Origin: HK-STAS-PATE-34 sp031973435 | GTDB taxonomy: Bacteria > Patescibacteriota > Minisyncoccia > Phycocordibacterales > UBA9973 | Assembly (NCBI GenBank): GCA_031973435.1 | Contig: DALYDA010000016.1 | Coordinates: 1-20,133, forward strand | Direction of reading: 5' to 3' | DNA length: 20,133 nucleotides | Shown: piece after piece, positions 6,182 through 12,424 of the stretch | How the letters are laid out: each line of letters opens with the position of its first letter | Position numbering within the stretch: position 1 is the first letter of the stretch | Made by a program: the position numbers and the translations under genes | The notes under the pieces: model-generated | The model's input: the letters and a program-made list of their open reading frames with translations, nothing else | What the model was told of the DNA's origin: nothing | Databases searched by the model: none

Positions 6182-6757
6182 TTACTTCTGCCCAGGTTTT
6201 TTTCCTTTTGCCTTCAGGTGTTGTGTTTTCTCATACTCTTTATATGTTGCATTGAGGCCCAAGCCTTCTATTACTTCATACGTCGTTGTATAAGAGAGTT
6301 CTATCTTGTCCGTCTGATCATCGGTCCCAAAAAGAGGATTTATACAGAGTTCATACAAGTCATCATCGAAACTCTCTGTATCTGAACCTTTTACTCTTAT
6401 CATTGGGAGGATAATTTCCGGTTCCTTTTCGTACCCAACTGGCTTTCCAAAGTTGACGTATATCTTGTCTCCATCAACTTTATCAACCGTACCGGGAGTA
6501 TTCTTTTTGATAGTAACAACCTTTTGGGTCAATACTACCGTTCCATTCTCCTCAATAACAGCAAGATTCTTTTCACTACCAGTAACTTTGTACTTTTCAG
6601 CAACAAAGTCTTCGGATATCGAAACCAGAATCTTTTTTGGGTAGTCAGCGGGATAGACACCCTTATCGGAGAGCTTCTCCGGGTAAAGGTCCTTGTAGCA
6701 TCCGGTCATAAAAATAACTGGAAACACTAATAAAACAAACGTTTTTAATGCCTTCAT
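6182..6757 (-). CDS. Putative lipoprotein of unknown function (191 aa)
   Basis: The N terminus MKALKTFVLLVFPVIFMTGC has a basic start, a hydrophobic core and a lipobox ending in Cys20, the expected lipidation site after signal peptidase II cleavage. The mature part is acidic and strand-rich (e.g. KYKVTGSEKNLAVIEENGTVV) with no recognised domain. It is presumably anchored to the outer face of the cytoplasmic membrane. The promoter is strong: TTGACA (6802-6807, minus), a 17-nt spacer, then TATAAT (6779-6784). The -10 ends 21 nt before the ATG, which gives a leader of about 14-15 nt without a Shine-Dalgarno site. Confidence 0.78.
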   Translation of the reverse strand: MKALKTFVLLVFPVIFMTGCYKDLYPEKLSDKGVYPADYPKKILVSISEDFVAEKYKVTGSEKNLAVIEENGTVVLTQKVVTIKKNTPGTVDKVDGDKIYVNFGKPVGYEKEPEIILPMIRVKGSDTESFDDDLYELCINPLFGTDDQTDKIELSYTTTYEVIEGLGLNATYKEYEKTQHLKAKGKKPGQK

Positions 6758-6778
6758 ATCTTTTCAATATTTTTTAGT

Positions 6779-6807
6779 ATTATATCAGAGACGGATAGAT
6801 ATGTCAA
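6779..6807 (-). promoter_or_regulatory. Consensus promoter TTGACA-17-TATAAT
   Basis: Both hexamers match the sigma70-type consensus exactly, with the optimal 17-nt spacer. The promoter drives the lipoprotein gene, and the divergent promoter at 6838 starts 31 nt away. Confidence 0.85.
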
Positions 6808-6837
6808 TATGCCATATTGATTGGTCCCCTTTCTAAG

Positions 6838-6865
6838 TTGACACGCATTTCTAAACTGGTACAAT
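6838..6865 (+). promoter_or_regulatory. Promoter TTGACA-16-TACAAT
   Basis: TTGACA (6838-6843) and TACAAT (6860-6865) have a 16-nt spacer. The -10 ends 17 nt before the ATG at 6883. Confidence 0.8.
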
Positions 6866-6882
6866 GAAGAAAAATTCCCTTT

Positions 6883-7338
6883 ATGAGTAGCAATGTAGTA
6901 ACTTCTTTACCAAAGGAGACAATGACTCCAGATAGGTCAGAGCACTTTGCGAGAGAGATTCAAAAAGAGTTTCTCGGTTCTCATTTAAAGAACAAGAAAA
7001 TCGCTCGGTGTCGTTCAATATTAAAGGTTTATAAAGAAAAAAATATATTTGAACTATTTGGTTTAACTGCATATGAGTTTGCAGAAAAAACGGCATTTAC
7101 TCTTGCAGAAATAACAATAAAGGACGAACCAAACCTATTTGAAGACATTGATATAGATCAAACTATTGTCGATGAATTCAAATCGTTTGTTTCTATCAAA
7201 CAAGCCAAAGAGGATTTCCGAGATTGGAGTCATGGAAGACCATTCTACGGAGAAGATCTTGTGGATGAATTCCCTTTTTACTTGGTTGAAAAAACTCCAT
7301 TTTTGGAAAGGATGGCAAGACAAACAAGAGCACGATAA
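6883..7338 (+). CDS. Hypothetical soluble protein (151 aa)
   Basis: The family is not recognised. The product is hydrophilic and probably mostly helical (REIQKEFLGSHLKNKKIARC and FGLTAYEFAEKTAFTLAEI segments), with a conserved-looking RDWSHGRPFYGEDLVDEFPF patch and a basic C terminus ending in ARQTRAR. It has no signal peptide or membrane helix. The start is fixed by a strong promoter whose -10 ends 17 nt upstream, giving a leader of about 10 nt. The TAA stop lies in the loop of its own terminator hairpin (AGCACGA/TCGTGCT). Another in-frame ATG, 13 codons in (MTPDRSEH), is a less likely start. Confidence 0.7.
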   Translation: MSSNVVTSLPKETMTPDRSEHFAREIQKEFLGSHLKNKKIARCRSILKVYKEKNIFELFGLTAYEFAEKTAFTLAEITIKDEPNLFEDIDIDQTIVDEFKSFVSIKQAKEDFRDWSHGRPFYGEDLVDEFPFYLVEKTPFLERMARQTRAR

Positions 7339-7360
7339 TATAAATTCGTGCTTTTTATTT
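7329..7360 (+). terminator. Terminator with the stop codon in its loop
   Basis: AGCACGA (7329-7335) pairs with TCGTGCT (7346-7352). The 10-nt loop begins with the TAA stop (7336-7338). TTTTTATTT follows. Confidence 0.85.
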
Positions 7361-7371
7361 CCCTTATTTAC

Positions 7372-7411
7372 AATCAAAAACCCTCCCGCAGATGCGGGAG
7401 GGTTTTTGATT
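7372..7411. terminator. Long symmetric bidirectional terminator
   Basis: An 18-bp perfect stem runs from 7372-7389 to 7394-7411 around a 4-nt loop, with a GC core CCCTCCCGC and A/U flanks on both sides. The TAA stop of the leftward lysozyme-like gene (7410-7412) overlaps one arm. It acts as a second terminator for the gene ending at 7338. Confidence 0.92.
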
Positions 7412-8033
7412 AGGCTTCAAGTAAAGCTAGAGTTGCAACTTGTGATACTTCTATATCAACAGGCGTTTCTTCTATACTTTTCATGATAGCTACAACTTGC
7501 TCTGGGTAATGATACACCACTGTTCTTGGGTTATAAGACTCAAGTTTAGAAATAGTGTCTTTACCTGCATAGTGCGAAGCTGTCTTTGGATTGTTACCTC
7601 CTAGGTTTCGGGACACTGTAGCGATAGCCTCTTCCGCAGAAGTGAAGTTTATCTTACATGAACCCCAGCCAAGGAAACTGTGTGTAGCCTTCTTACAAGC
7701 ATGTATACCTCCAGAAGATTCACGGACTGAGATTGCTGCAACAAGTGCCCAATCTAGTCCATTTTTCTCTGCCTCAGCTACGAAAGTTTTTCCATAGCCT
7801 GAGAGTGGCATACCCCTGTCTGAGAAGTACTTGTCTATTTTTGCTGCCTTTTCTAGGAGCTCTTGCTCCTCTACAGCTATGGGATTAGTGGTAAATGGGA
7901 TATCAAACGAGATTGACTCAGATGATATTGGGGATACGTTCGCCTGTGAAAGAAGCGAGGTACCTAGCGGCATTGTCGATAGAAAAGGTAGGACAATAAG
8001 TGACCGCACTAAAAGATATTTTTGTTTATACAT
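7410..8033 (-). CDS. Secreted lysozyme-like (glycosidase-fold) protein
   Basis: The 207-aa product has a signal peptide (MYKQKYLLVR, then a hydrophobic stretch to about residue 30). The C-terminal region resembles lysozyme-like peptidoglycan hydrolases: GLDWALVAAISVRESSGGIH, with E105 as the likely catalytic acid. Next come a C113/C126 pair that may form a disulfide, FLGWGSCKI, and an AIATVSRNLGG helix. It probably cuts glycan strands outside the membrane; soluble lytic transglycosylase or glucosaminidase activity cannot be told apart by eye. An earlier ATG at 8060 would add nine residues before the basic signal start and is less likely. The leader is unusually long for this window (about 112 nt). 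Confidence 0.78.
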   Translation of the reverse strand: MYKQKYLLVRSLIVLPFLSTMPLGTSLLSQANVSPISSESISFDIPFTTNPIAVEEQELLEKAAKIDKYFSDRGMPLSGYGKTFVAEAEKNGLDWALVAAISVRESSGGIHACKKATHSFLGWGSCKINFTSAEEAIATVSRNLGGNNPKTASHYAGKDTISKLESYNPRTVVYHYPEQVVAIMKSIEETPVDIEVSQVATLALLEA

Positions 8034-8151
8034 AGTTAACGGTTTCGCTCCGTAAAACACTGTGGTAGTAAGGTTTTGCCCTCAAGTTGCCCTAAGAAGC
8101 AAAAAGTACCTTCTCATACGAGCTTGCGCTTATATAATCAGATACAAGTAC

Positions 8152-8180
8152 ATGGTAGCATGCCTGACAAGATTTGTCAA
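8152..8180 (-). promoter_or_regulatory. Promoter TTGACA-17-TACCAT of the lysozyme-like gene
   Basis: TTGACA (8175-8180, minus) and TACCAT (8152-8157) are 17 nt apart, so transcription should start near 8145. The roughly 112-nt leader to 8033 holds several G/C-rich patches and could be structured; I recognise no riboswitch family. The -35 is part of the inverted repeat TGACAA-GAT-TTGTCA (8165-8179). Confidence 0.65.
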
Positions 8181-8228
8181 TGACTAAACAATATTATTTT
8201 TTATTTGTCAAATGACACGCTATTTGAG

Positions 8229-8298
8229 CCTTATAAAATAAGGGTTTTTTAGCGATTAAAACTCAGTCCAAAATTACCCTTATTTTGTAAGGGTTTTT
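8229..8298 (+). terminator. Two tandem plus-strand terminator-like hairpins
   Basis: CCTTAT-AAA-ATAAGG with TTTTTT (8229-8250) and CCCTTA-TTTTG-TAAGGG with TTTTT (8277-8298) are similar units, both followed by AGC. No protein gene on the plus strand ends here. A possible small transcript from a TATAAT at 8133-8138 would end at them. I see no gene in the rest of 8181-8306. Confidence 0.5.
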
Positions 8299-8306
8299 AG
8301 CAAAAC

Positions 8307-8336
8307 AAAAGACCTGACAAATGTCAGGTCTTTTTT
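8307..8336. terminator. Terminator of secA (bidirectional)
   Basis: AAAAGACCTGACA (8307-8319) pairs with TGTCAGGTCTTTT (8322-8334) around a 2-nt gap. It has A- and U-tracts on both sides and lies 6 nt beyond the secA stop. Confidence 0.9.
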
Positions 8337-8341
8337 GCAAA

Positions 8342-10648
8342 TTATTTTTTTGTTGGGTTAATCCCCTCTATTAGATCAACTACTTGAGAATAAAACTGTG
8401 CTTCCATCTCTCGGAATAGTCTAAGTCCTTCCTTTTTGTACTCTACGATAGGCTCTCGTTGTCCGTATGCTCGAAGGTTTACTGAAGACCGTAGGTAATC
8501 CATAGTTTCTAGGTGATCAGTCCAAAGTATGTCCGACGCATACAGCCCTATACGTCTTACCACATCTAGAAACGCTTCTTCTCCAACCAACTTGATCTTC
8601 TCCTCAATTGCTTTGACAGCTCTTTCGCCTTCTTGCTCTATGTCCTCAACAAAACGAAGTATTCCGTCCTTGTCTGCTAATAGAAGTTCCCTTCTTCTTG
8701 TGTAAATAGCCTCTCTTTGATGATTTAGTACGTTGTCGTATTCGAGAACATGCTTTCTGGCATCGTAGTTGAAACCTTCTATCTTTGTCTGCGCATTTCG
8801 AAGGGCACGAGTTACGAAAGAGTTCTCCACTGGTTCGTCTTCGGGTATACCGAAAGACCCCATCATTTTCTTTATCCTATCTCCTCCAAAAACTCTCATC
8901 AGGTCGTCGTCTAGAGAAACAAAGAAACGAGTATTTCCTGGATCACCCTGACGTCCTGCACGACCGCGAAGCTGGTCATCTATCCGTCTTGCTTCGTGCC
9001 TTTCAGTACCGATCACATACAAGCCTCCGAGACTTTTTACCTCTTCATATTCCTCCTGTGTCGAAGATGAACCACCTAGCTTTATGTCTATTCCACGACC
9101 TGCCATGTTTGTAGCAATAGTTACTGCCCCCTTTCGTCCAGCGTTTGCTATGATCTCTCCTTCTTTCTCATGATTCTTTGCGTTGAGTATAGTATGTGGC
9201 ACTCCTTCACTTTTTAGATAAGTAGAGAGAAGTTCATTTTTCTCAATTGAAATAGTACCGATAAGCACAGGTTGCCCTTTCACATGCAGTTCCTTTATGC
9301 TCTTTGCCAAATTTGCCCACTTACCTTTTTCTGTTTGGAAAATAAGATCGTTCTCATCTTTTCTCAAAGGAGTTTTGTTGGTAGGGATAGAGACCACATC
9401 GAGTCCATATACTTCAAAGAACTCTTCTTTAGAAGGAGTCGCCGTTCCTGTCATACCTGCAAGCTTCTTGTAGAAACGAAAATAATTTTGATATGTGATA
9501 GACGCTGCAGTCTTAGTTTCGCGTTTTACTGACACACCTTCTTTCGCTTCTATTGCCTGATGAAGACCTTCTGAGTATCTTCTACCTGGTTGCATACGTC
9601 CAGTAAACTGGTCGACTATTATTATCTCTCCATCTTTTACTACGTACTCCTTGTCCTTTTTGAAAAGCGCTTCAGCTCGAACTGCAGTTTCTAGATGATG
9701 AACGAATTTTATTCCTTTCTCTGAATATAAGTCCCCAACACCAAGAGCTTTTTCTGCCTTTTCAATTCCTGAATCCTTCATGTTTATTGATCTATGTTTC
9801 TCGTCTGTGATGTAGTCTGTCTCTGGCACCAATGAACTAGCAATGCGTGCAAAAGTTTTGTACAAATCTCCAGACTCTTGTGCTGGCATAGACATGATAA
9901 GCGGTGTTCTTGCTTCATCGATAAGTATAGAGTCTATCTCATCTACAATAGCGAAATTGTGTCCTCTTTGAACTAACTTGTCCGCCGACGCCGCTATATT
10001 GTCTCGCAGGTAATCAAAACCAAACTCATTGTTTGTTCCATAAGTTATGTCGCATAGATATGCTTCCTTTTTTGTTGAGGGACGTAAAAAATCGTAAGAG
10101 ACTTTAAACGAACCTGTTTCATCTCGTTCTTGATCTTTCTCAATGTGTTGTGGATCGTAAACGTATGAAGTGTCTTGTGAGTTTATTATTCCCAAAGTTA
10201 ATCCCAAAAAAGAATATATCTGACCCATCCAAGTTGCATCACGACGTGACAAGTAATCGTTTACAGTTACGACATGCACACCATTTCCAGTAAGTGCGTT
10301 CAAGTAAACAGGCAAGGTTGCAACTAGTGTCTTTCCTTCTCCAGTTCGCATCTCGGCAATACCACTACTGTGTAGTACGTAACCTCCAAGCATCTGCACA
10401 TCATAATGCCTCTGACCGAGTGATCTGCGAGATGCTTCTCTCACAAGTGCAAAAGCTCTTGGTAAAATATCATCTAGGCTTCTTCCACTAGCAAGCTCAT
10501 CTTTTAGTCTTTTTGTCTCTTCGGGAAAGTCACTATCGTTTAGTGCCTTTAGTTCTTCTTCTAGGGCATTTATCTTTGGAAGAACAGACCTTGCTCTCTT
10601 AAGCAAAGCACTTTCTGATTTTCCAAATAGACTCTCTAGGAGTTTCAT
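8342..10648 (-). CDS. secA: Preprotein translocase ATPase SecA
   Basis: The product is 768 aa. Clear SecA motifs include the Walker A box MRTGEGKT (100-107), HVVTVNDYLSRRDA (125-138), ITYGTNNEFGFDYLRDN (201-217), and the Walker B VDEIDSILIDEARTPL (235-250). The second motor half shows ATNMAGRGIDIKLGG, IGTERHEARRIDDQLRGRAG and RQGDPGNTRFFVS. SecA drives secreted proteins through SecYEG with ATP. Compared with E. coli (901 aa), the C-terminal linker and Cys-rich zinc motif are absent. An extra segment of about 25 residues lies around 160-190, before the conserved ITYGTNNE motif. The frame could start at 10690, but a TACAAT box ends 8 nt before the ATG at 10648 (MKLLESLFGK, a typical SecA start), so I chose that. 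Confidence 0.97.
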   Translation of the reverse strand: MKLLESLFGKSESALLKRARSVLPKINALEEELKALNDSDFPEETKRLKDELASGRSLDDILPRAFALVREASRRSLGQRHYDVQMLGGYVLHSSGIAEMRTGEGKTLVATLPVYLNALTGNGVHVVTVNDYLSRRDATWMGQIYSFLGLTLGIINSQDTSYVYDPQHIEKDQERDETGSFKVSYDFLRPSTKKEAYLCDITYGTNNEFGFDYLRDNIAASADKLVQRGHNFAIVDEIDSILIDEARTPLIMSMPAQESGDLYKTFARIASSLVPETDYITDEKHRSINMKDSGIEKAEKALGVGDLYSEKGIKFVHHLETAVRAEALFKKDKEYVVKDGEIIIVDQFTGRMQPGRRYSEGLHQAIEAKEGVSVKRETKTAASITYQNYFRFYKKLAGMTGTATPSKEEFFEVYGLDVVSIPTNKTPLRKDENDLIFQTEKGKWANLAKSIKELHVKGQPVLIGTISIEKNELLSTYLKSEGVPHTILNAKNHEKEGEIIANAGRKGAVTIATNMAGRGIDIKLGGSSSTQEEYEEVKSLGGLYVIGTERHEARRIDDQLRGRAGRQGDPGNTRFFVSLDDDLMRVFGGDRIKKMMGSFGIPEDEPVENSFVTRALRNAQTKIEGFNYDARKHVLEYDNVLNHQREAIYTRRRELLLADKDGILRFVEDIEQEGERAVKAIEEKIKLVGEEAFLDVVRRIGLYASDILWTDHLETMDYLRSSVNLRAYGQREPIVEYKKEGLRLFREMEAQFYSQVVDLIEGINPTKK

Positions 10649-10656
10649 ACCGGAGG

Positions 10657-10662
10657 ATTGTA
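10657..10662 (-). promoter_or_regulatory. -10 box of secA (TACAAT), leaderless
   Basis: TACAAT on the minus strand lies inside the longer open frame and 8 nt before the SecA ATG at 10648. This predicts transcription starting at or next to the start codon. The -35 is weak. Confidence 0.65.
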
Positions 10663-10704
10663 GCACGAAAACCCCCAAAATAACAGACACAAAAGAGCCC
10701 AGAC

Positions 10705-10733
10705 TTGACTTATTTTCTTATATTTGCTATACT
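10705..10733 (+). promoter_or_regulatory. Promoter TTGACT-17-TATACT of the structured RNA
   Basis: TTGACT (10705-10710) and TATACT (10728-10733) are spaced by 17 nt. The predicted transcription start is about 10740. It is one of the best promoters in the window, yet no protein gene follows it for 500 nt. Confidence 0.8.
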
Positions 10734-10739
10734 AGCTAT

Positions 10740-11037
10740 GTGAGTTAAAACCTCCGATAAGTAATAAAAACAATGCCTTGCACGAATCCCGCCTCTGGCG
10801 GGGTTTGTGTTTATATGGACCTACGCAAGAAAGAAATATCTCAGGGTATCTATTGCTTTGAGAAAGACAAATGAAATGCTAAACTTTCAAAGTGCAAAAC
10901 TGATCTACATCTATGTAGCCAGCGGCGCACTCACATAAGGCATTGTGTTGGAGTTCTGCCCCGCTGGCTTCACAGCTGCGGATGAACAAAATGCACAAAA
11001 TAAAAACACCAATAGTTTTCTATCGGTGTTTTTATTT
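10740..11037 (+). ncRNA. Structured non-coding RNA of unknown family (about 298 nt)
   Basis: A strong promoter and a clean terminator bound a stretch without a convincing gene. Visible helices are: a 13-bp hairpin from CACGAATCCCGCC to GGCGGGGTTTGTG (two G-U pairs); ACAATGCCTT (10770-10779) with AAGGCATTGT (10937-10946), 10 bp over long range; a CTTTGA...TCAAAG hairpin near 10856-10891; CTACA-TCTA-TGTAG; and GCCAGCGG (10918-10925) with CCGCTGGC (10961-10968). The long-range and last helices overlap in space, so two alternative folds or a pseudoknot are possible. The SRP RNA core, the tmRNA tRNA-like ends and other familiar signatures are absent. A 19-codon frame (10815-10874) is probably accidental. 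Confidence 0.6.
11002..11036 (+). terminator. Terminator of the structured RNA
   Basis: AAAAACACC-A-ATAG pairs with CTAT-C-GGTGTTTTT around TTTT, followed by a T-rich run. It is near-symmetric and strong. Confidence 0.88.
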
Positions 11038-11040
11038 TTC

Positions 11041-11245
11041 AAATTAAAAATTATTTAAAAAATAATTAAATACAAAAAAATAATTTTAAAAAGTTTTCCA
11101 CAGTTTAAATACAAAAAGCATTGTGTAAGATTTTTTTTCATACGATAATATAGTAGTCAATGCGGTGTAAATATTTTTTATAAAATAATTTATTTTATAA
11201 AGGTCGCACACTCGCATCGCTTTATAAGTAACTAGTTACAATAAT
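11041..11245 (+). promoter_or_regulatory. AT-rich intergenic region and leader of the lysine-rich gene
   Basis: No protein gene is visible here. The first 70 nt are nearly pure A/T and end in TTTTCCACA (11093-11101), one mismatch from a DnaA box. A candidate promoter is TTGTGT (11121-11126) with GATAAT (11144-11149). The predicted leader of about 90 nt contains an AT hairpin (TTTATAAAATAA...TTATTTTATAAA) closed by ATGCGG and CGCAT segments, so it may be structured. Confidence 0.45.
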
Positions 11246-11350
11246 ATGGCAGCAAAGAAAAAAGCAGCAAAGAAGTCTTCAAAGAAGAAAGTAGCAAAGA
11301 AGGCAGCAAAGAAGACAACTAAGCGAAAATCAGCAAAGAAGAAGATATAA
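11246..11350 (+). CDS. Histone H1-like AAKK-repeat protein (34 aa)
   Basis: The frame reads MAAKKKAAKKSSKKKVAKKA and ends in RKSAKKKI. It consists almost only of Lys, Ala, Ser and Thr in AAKK-type repeats, like the C-terminal tail of histone H1 and bacterial H1-like proteins. Binding to DNA or RNA through charge is the likely role (inference). The protein has no acidic residue. The gene has its own leader and a strong terminator. A 24-nt stretch covering the start codon and the first eight codons recurs exactly inside rnpB about 1.07 kb away. A lysine-rich protein of this kind is also a conceivable substrate for the SET-domain enzyme at 3829, but nothing in the sequence proves this. Confidence 0.72.
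   Translation: MAAKKKAAKKSSKKKVAKKAAKKTTKRKSAKKKI
11247..11270 (+). repeat. 24-nt direct repeat, copy 1 (start of lysine-rich gene)
   Basis: The 24 bases are identical to 12317-12340 within rnpB. The match begins at the T of the ATG and breaks at the next base on each side. Copy 2 lies in the same orientation on the plus strand, so the RNase P RNA carries its complement. Confidence 0.95.
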
Positions 11351-11369
11351 TCTTCCGTCGCTCACAAAA

Positions 11370-11402
11370 AGAAAATCCCTCCTATCAGGGGATTTTCTTT
11401 TT
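11370..11402. terminator. Terminator of the lysine-rich gene
   Basis: GAAAATCCC (11371-11379) pairs with GGGATTTTC (11389-11397), followed by TTTTT. It also faces the convergent gene ending at 11413. Confidence 0.88.
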
Positions 11403-11412
11403 ATATATACTG

Positions 11413-11832
11413 TTATTTTTTATCTTCCGGCATCTCACACGTCTCTCCCTTTTTGCTTAGCAACATGTCCATCTTCTCTTCCAGTGATTCTACAGTTCTT
11501 GCTATCTCTTGCATGTTTTGTTTTTCTTCATCTTCTTTTACCAATGTTTTTTCAGATAACTTACTTTCCTTTTTCAATCCGGAAAGAATAATCACATCCC
11601 CAACAAAGGATGAAACAAAAAGTCCTGTGACCAAAAGTATTGCAATCGATATAGTAAATGACACCCAACCTGAAAGTGATAGCGAATCAGCAAGTAGCCA
11701 AACGCCTCTCCAAAAAAGTACGACACATATTCCTCCGATGATAGCATAGAGTATCTGGTGCTTCGATAACCATGCACGAACATGGTCTTCTAATTTGTCG
11801 AAAAAATTGTAGATGTGTTTGAACCATTTCAT
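11413..11832 (-). CDS. Membrane protein with C-terminal coiled coil (139 aa)
   Basis: The product begins MKWFKHIYNFFDKLEDHVRA. Two hydrophobic helices follow (about residues 27-48 and 54-80), then a charged tail of about 55 residues (ESKLSEKTLVKEDEEKQNMQ onward) that is likely a coiled coil. The family is not recognised; the order suggests an inner-membrane anchor with a cytosolic coiled-coil tail. The frame is open upstream to 11958, but that part runs into rnpB. A promoter TTGAAA (11862-11867, minus), 16-nt spacer, TATACT (11840-11845) ends 7 nt before the ATG at 11832. This indicates a leaderless mRNA and fixes the start. Confidence 0.75.
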   Translation of the reverse strand: MKWFKHIYNFFDKLEDHVRAWLSKHQILYAIIGGICVVLFWRGVWLLADSLSLSGWVSFTISIAILLVTGLFVSSFVGDVIILSGLKKESKLSEKTLVKEDEEKQNMQEIARTVESLEEKMDMLLSKKGETCEMPEDKK

Positions 11833-11881
11833 AATAGACAGTATAACCACTGATTCACTTTTTTCAAAACTATAAATAGTA

Positions 11882-11917
11882 CAAAAGAAAACACCCCGCT
11901 TTGGACGAGATGTTTTC
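11882..11917 (-). terminator. Terminator of rnpB
   Basis: On the minus strand GAAAACATCTCG pairs with CGGGGTGTTTTC (12 bp with two G-U pairs), followed by TTTTG. It starts 5 nt after the rnpB 3' end. Confidence 0.85.
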
Positions 11918-11951
11918 ATATGTTTGCCTGCCTCTGTAAGCCGAATTCTGT

Positions 11952-12041
11952 TTGTCACGCCGTAGCTCTAGCGGAGGTAGATCCGCCTTCGCCATATCAA
12001 ACGATGGACGGTCCGTCTTCGCCAAGGCTACGACGTGACAA
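11952..12041 (-). repeat. Palindromic 90-nt insertion arm in rnpB
   Basis: A 15-bp arm (11952-11966 with 12027-12041, one G-U in the RNA) closes a 60-nt segment. Inside are GCGGA...TCCGC (11971-11986) and two imperfect tandem units, GATCCGCCTTCGCCA and GGTCCGTCTTCGCCA. The arm sits just before the conserved ACAGAATTCGGCTTA. From memory it resembles GC-rich palindromic repeats scattered in CPR genomes; no second copy is in this window. Confidence 0.65.
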
Positions 12042-12316
12042 GGTAGTCATTTATCTAGGCCCTCGATTGCTCGATATTCTTTTGGGGCTCAAGCGACTCA
12101 AACCAATACGAAGTATTGGAATACGGTCTTGCACAGAAGTAAGGATTTTGCCGTTTCACCCCAACGTTTCCATTGGATTATTCCCTAGGGAATTCCTTTT
12201 CTTTCGAATTGGACGTCACTGCTCGCACCTCTCACGTTACCGTGGACGGGAATTACCCGCTACCCTGCTCCTACATCCTGAGTATGGTACACACTGCAAC
12301 CTTCGATATCTTTGTT

Positions 12317-12340
12317 TGGCAGCAAAGAAAAAAGCAGCAA
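12317..12340 (+). repeat. 24-nt direct repeat, copy 2 (inside rnpB)
   Basis: Identical to 11247-11270. In the RNase P RNA the complementary sequence lies in the apical part of an inserted stem (16-bp helix 12345-12360 with 12274-12289, two G-U pairs). Part of it is predicted to be unpaired. Confidence 0.95.
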
Positions 12341-12424
12341 TGAATACCATACCCAGGACGAGGCTGTGTTCGGACTTTCCTCATCGCGTCAGACGCAACG
12401 AGACTACCCGAAACAGGCAAAGAA

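Larger units (their letters stand above)
11922..12422 (-). ncRNA. rnpB: RNase P RNA (enlarged, about 500 nt)
   Basis: On the minus strand the conserved 5' core GATGAGGAAAGTCCGAACAC (12384-12365) and the 3' core ACAGAATTCGGCTTA (P4 partner, 11952-11938) are unmistakable. P1 forms between TTTGCCTG at the 5' end and CAGGCAAA at the 3' end. Other landmarks are GGTAACGTG (P9 region), GCAAGACC, CGCTTGAGCC and GGCCTAGATAAATGAC. This is the catalytic RNA that trims tRNA 5' ends. Typical bacterial forms are about 350-400 nt; this one is longer because of two inserted helices (12274-12360 and 11952-12041). The core looks intact, so it is probably active. Confidence 0.95.

Noticed and set aside
8034..8145. 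c-di-AMP or c-di-GMP riboswitch before the lysozyme-like gene
   Set aside because: A GGGCAAAACC patch recalls the c-di-GMP class, but the remaining conserved parts are not visible.
10815..10874. 19-codon frame (MDLRKKEISQ...) inside the structured RNA
   Set aside because: It is very short, has no start signal of the kind seen elsewhere in the window, and overlaps helices of the RNA; kept only as a remark.
10740..11037. tmRNA or SRP RNA as the identity of the structured RNA
   Set aside because: No tRNA-like 3' end (TTCGAATC, CCA) or matching 5' acceptor strand, and no GGTCAGGTCCGGAAGGAAGCA-like SRP core is present.
11041..11245. Replication origin
   Set aside because: Only one DnaA-box-like site and no dnaA or dnaN gene nearby; AT-richness alone is not enough.
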